Program-made: the position numbers and the translations under genes
From: Clostridiales bacterium UBA1316
GTDB taxonomy: Bacteria; Bacillota; Clostridia; Oscillospirales; Oscillospiraceae
Direction: 5' to 3'
Length of the DNA stretch: 6,803 nt
Assembly: GCA_002307055.1 (NCBI GenBank)
Contig: DBTM01000020.1
Span: 1 to 6,803, forward strand
Notes under the pieces: generated by a model
The model's input: only the letters and a program-made list of their open reading frames with translations
What the model was told of the DNA's origin: nothing
Databases searched by the model: none
Part shown: positions 5,523 to 6,803 of the stretch, piece by piece
Layout: every line of letters begins with the position of its first letter
How positions within the stretch are numbered: the stretch's first letter is position 1

Positions 5523-6223
5523 CAGAAAATAGCCTCACGGTTATGGCAGCGGCGCGGTGCGTTCCCTACGATGAGCCCGCGATAGAAATCCGTGTATAGA
5601 AAATGCGAAAGCGCGGAGAATTCAAGTTCTTCTCCTAAAATGGGCGTTTCAATATCAGACGGATGGTGCAACGGCGTAAACTTTAGCTGAACCGAAAAGC
5701 TCTGTTCAAAGTCAGCCTCCTTAAAAAAGAGCGGTCCGGCTGACACCATGTCCCGAAAGTACCTTGAATAAGCCGCAGCGTATGCCGCGCCGCTTCGGCG
5801 CAGCAACTGTTCAAAATACAGATCAAGCATACCAGAAACCTGTCCTCTGAAATTGCGAAGGCTTTCTGGAAAGTACTCCGGGCGGGAAATAAACTCACAC
5901 ATCATTTTGTTTCCCTCGGTTCCTTCGGTCAGCGTCTCATGCCATTTTTCTCTGTCCGAGAGAAGCATGAGAAACAAGTTCCGCGCGGCATGTTCGTCCA
6001 TCGGCAGCTCGCGGTAGAACGGCAAAGTAAATACGACATCCCAGACAGTGTTCTGCTTTTCCTGCATAGGAAAAACGGCGCTGTCTTTTTGCTGCTCCAA
6101 GAAAAAGCGCGCTTCGCTGAGAAACACGGCAATGCGATTTTCAGTGTCCTGTAAAACCTGCTCGTCCAGATTGAGTATGTCTGTTGTAATTTGCCCCAGG
6201 GGATAGCTGACGCCCTCGATCAT
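5519..6223 (-). pseudogene. N-terminal half of a frameshifted zinc-finger-like protein (DUF6076-like)
   Basis: This frame encodes 234 residues, mostly helical and soluble, without signal peptide or membrane segment; function is unknown. The end reads GNAPRRCHNREAIFC and then TGA. Proteins of this general type continue CHNCGRYF at this point, into the cysteine-rich tail found in the next frame. Between AAC (N228) and the TAT that should encode the Tyr there are 8 bases (5532-5539) instead of 9, so one base is missing. The expected second Cys codon is also CGT (Arg). Two lesions in one motif favour real decay over a sequencing slip. The 5' end is also doubtful: the frame stays open and protein-like upstream of the ATG at 6223 (FKFSVVFWDDQV precedes MIEGVSYPLG) but has no ATG, GTG or TTG before the TAG at 6290-6292. 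The RBS before 6223 is weak. The annotated start is therefore only the first available Met, probably internal. Confidence 0.72.
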
Positions 6224-6249
6224 AACTTGATCATCCCAGAATACGACTG

Positions 6250-6263
6250 AGAATTTAAATTCT
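6250..6263. promoter_or_regulatory. 14-bp perfect palindrome near the 5' end of the broken zinc-finger gene
   Basis: AGAATTTAAATTCT is identical on both strands. It lies 27 bases upstream of the ATG at 6223, inside the protein-like stretch that precedes it, and just beyond the hydrolase terminator. It could be a regulator's binding site. It is AT-rich and may equally be chance within former coding sequence. No convincing -35/-10 pair frames it. Confidence 0.25.
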
Positions 6264-6327
6264 GATACAGCATCAATTGCCGCTGATCGCTATGAAGGAA
6301 TATCTTTGCCTTTCGGACATAATTGCG

Positions 6328-6373
6328 AAAAAAGCCGTTCAAATTTGCCCCTAAAAGTTACAAACTTGTCCGG
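6328..6373 (-). terminator. Intrinsic terminator after the alpha/beta-hydrolase gene
   Basis: On the minus strand CCGGACAAGTTTG (6373-6361) pairs with CAAATTTGAACGG (6347-6335). The stem has a two-base internal mismatch and one G-T pair, and a 13-base loop. It is followed by C and six Ts (6333-6328). It begins about 30 bases after the hydrolase stop codon at 6405. The stem is imperfect, but the T-run and position fit. Confidence 0.6.
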
Positions 6374-6404
6374 CTATCTATATTTAAAGAATCAGCTGCC
6401 AACA

Positions 6405-6803
6405 TTACTCGTTTTCTGTGTATTCTTGTAAAAGGAATTTCGTAATAATATCATAGAGCTCATGATGCGTTTCCTCATCAATCAAAAATACTCCATGACC
6501 GCCAAAAGACAGCAGCTTTTTCCCAACCAAGTTAGGGAAGATACTGTCCGCTCGCTTTAAAACATCTTCTCCCGGAAAAAGACAGTCATACTTTTCTGCC
6601 ATAACATATGTAGGTGCCGTTAACCCAATCAGTTCTTTTCTTGTTGCATTTCGTGGCATAACCATTTCAAACTTAGTGTGCAATATAGAAAGTTTAATCA
6701 TCTCAATAAAATCATCATTAAAGGAAGGCGACATGGAGGATACTGCTTTCTTGAGCTTTTCATCGTTTGTTGGGCGAAGCATGTAGCCCAGAGTAGGTAA
6801 AGC
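6405..6803 (-). CDS. Alpha/beta-hydrolase-fold protein, C-terminal part (5' end beyond window)
   Basis: The frame is open to the right edge of the window, giving 132 visible residues that begin ALPTLGYMLRPTNDE; the ATG at 6780-6782 is internal. The visible part matches the C-terminal lid and core of small alpha/beta hydrolases. A helical cap region is followed by the strand 'LTAPTYVMAEKYDCLFPG', whose Asp (codon 6585-6587) sits where the catalytic acid is expected. Then comes 'GKKLLSFGGHGVFL', with the His (codon 6495-6497) of the catalytic triad. A final amphipathic helix (YDIITKFLLQEY) precedes TAA. The nucleophile serine (G-x-S-x-G) would lie outside the window. Such enzymes cleave esters, peptides or other small substrates; the substrate cannot be told. 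The gene is visibly AT-richer than rlmD and the ATPase, and its own terminator marks it as a separate unit from the broken gene downstream. Confidence 0.85.
   Translation of the reverse strand, partial: ALPTLGYMLRPTNDEKLKKAVSSMSPSFNDDFIEMIKLSILHTKFEMVMPRNATRKELIGLTAPTYVMAEKYDCLFPGEDVLKRADSIFPNLVGKKLLSFGGHGVFLIDEETHHELYDIITKFLLQEYTENE

Noticed and set aside
5519..5550. Programmed -1 frameshift joining the two halves of the zinc-finger-like gene
   Set aside because: The nearest candidate (ATTTTC) is not a canonical X XXY YYZ heptamer, and frameshifting would still lack the second Cys of the CxxC, so gene decay is simpler.
5939..6154. Plus-strand frame and other minus-strand frames overlapping the N-terminal half of the broken gene
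   Set aside because: These are shadow frames; the 5519-6223 frame is the longest and leads into the conserved cysteine motif.

Overview
This window looks like chromosomal DNA from a low- to mid-GC Gram-positive bacterium of the class Clostridia, perhaps an Oscillospiraceae/Ruminococcaceae-type anaerobe. That placement is an inference from the protein families, the strong AGGAGG-like and GGGGG ribosome binding sites, and the intrinsic terminators with short T-runs. No rRNA, tRNA, CRISPR array or intact mobile element is visible. Every gene I can support lies on the minus strand, so transcription runs from high to low coordinates.

Right end (about 6800 to 5230). The window opens with the C-terminal part of an alpha/beta-hydrolase gene (ends 6405), which is AT-richer than most of the window and closes with an intrinsic terminator (6328-6373). 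Next comes a broken gene for a cysteine-rich, zinc-finger-like protein that resembles uncharacterised DUF6076-type proteins. It is split at about 5532-5539 by a one-base loss inside the zinc-binding motif, and its 5' end also lacks a convincing start codon. About 300 bases of unassigned DNA follow (4933-5231), ending in a hairpin with a 7-T run on the plus strand (4906-4932).

Centre (4800 to 1800). An extended -10 promoter (4771-4798) drives a 799-residue P-type cation ATPase of the CtpE/Exp7-like type. Its true start is a GTG at 4737, not the upstream ATG at 4884. After it comes a small two-helix membrane protein with a long acidic tail (1824-2246), which has its own candidate promoter. It is followed at 26 bases by rlmD, an iron-sulphur 23S rRNA uracil-5 methyltransferase that starts with TTG and ends at a long hairpin terminator (358-413).

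Left end. An XRE-family helix-turn-helix regulator runs off the edge. A strong RBS, a candidate extended -10 promoter and a perfect 14-bp palindrome at the expected transcription start suggest self-repression.

The genes do not form one pathway: they cover ion transport, rRNA modification, regulation, and an accessory or decaying segment at the right. I did not find a convincing new biological system. The best leads are the frameshifted zinc-finger gene with its orphan downstream DNA, and the regulator's palindrome.
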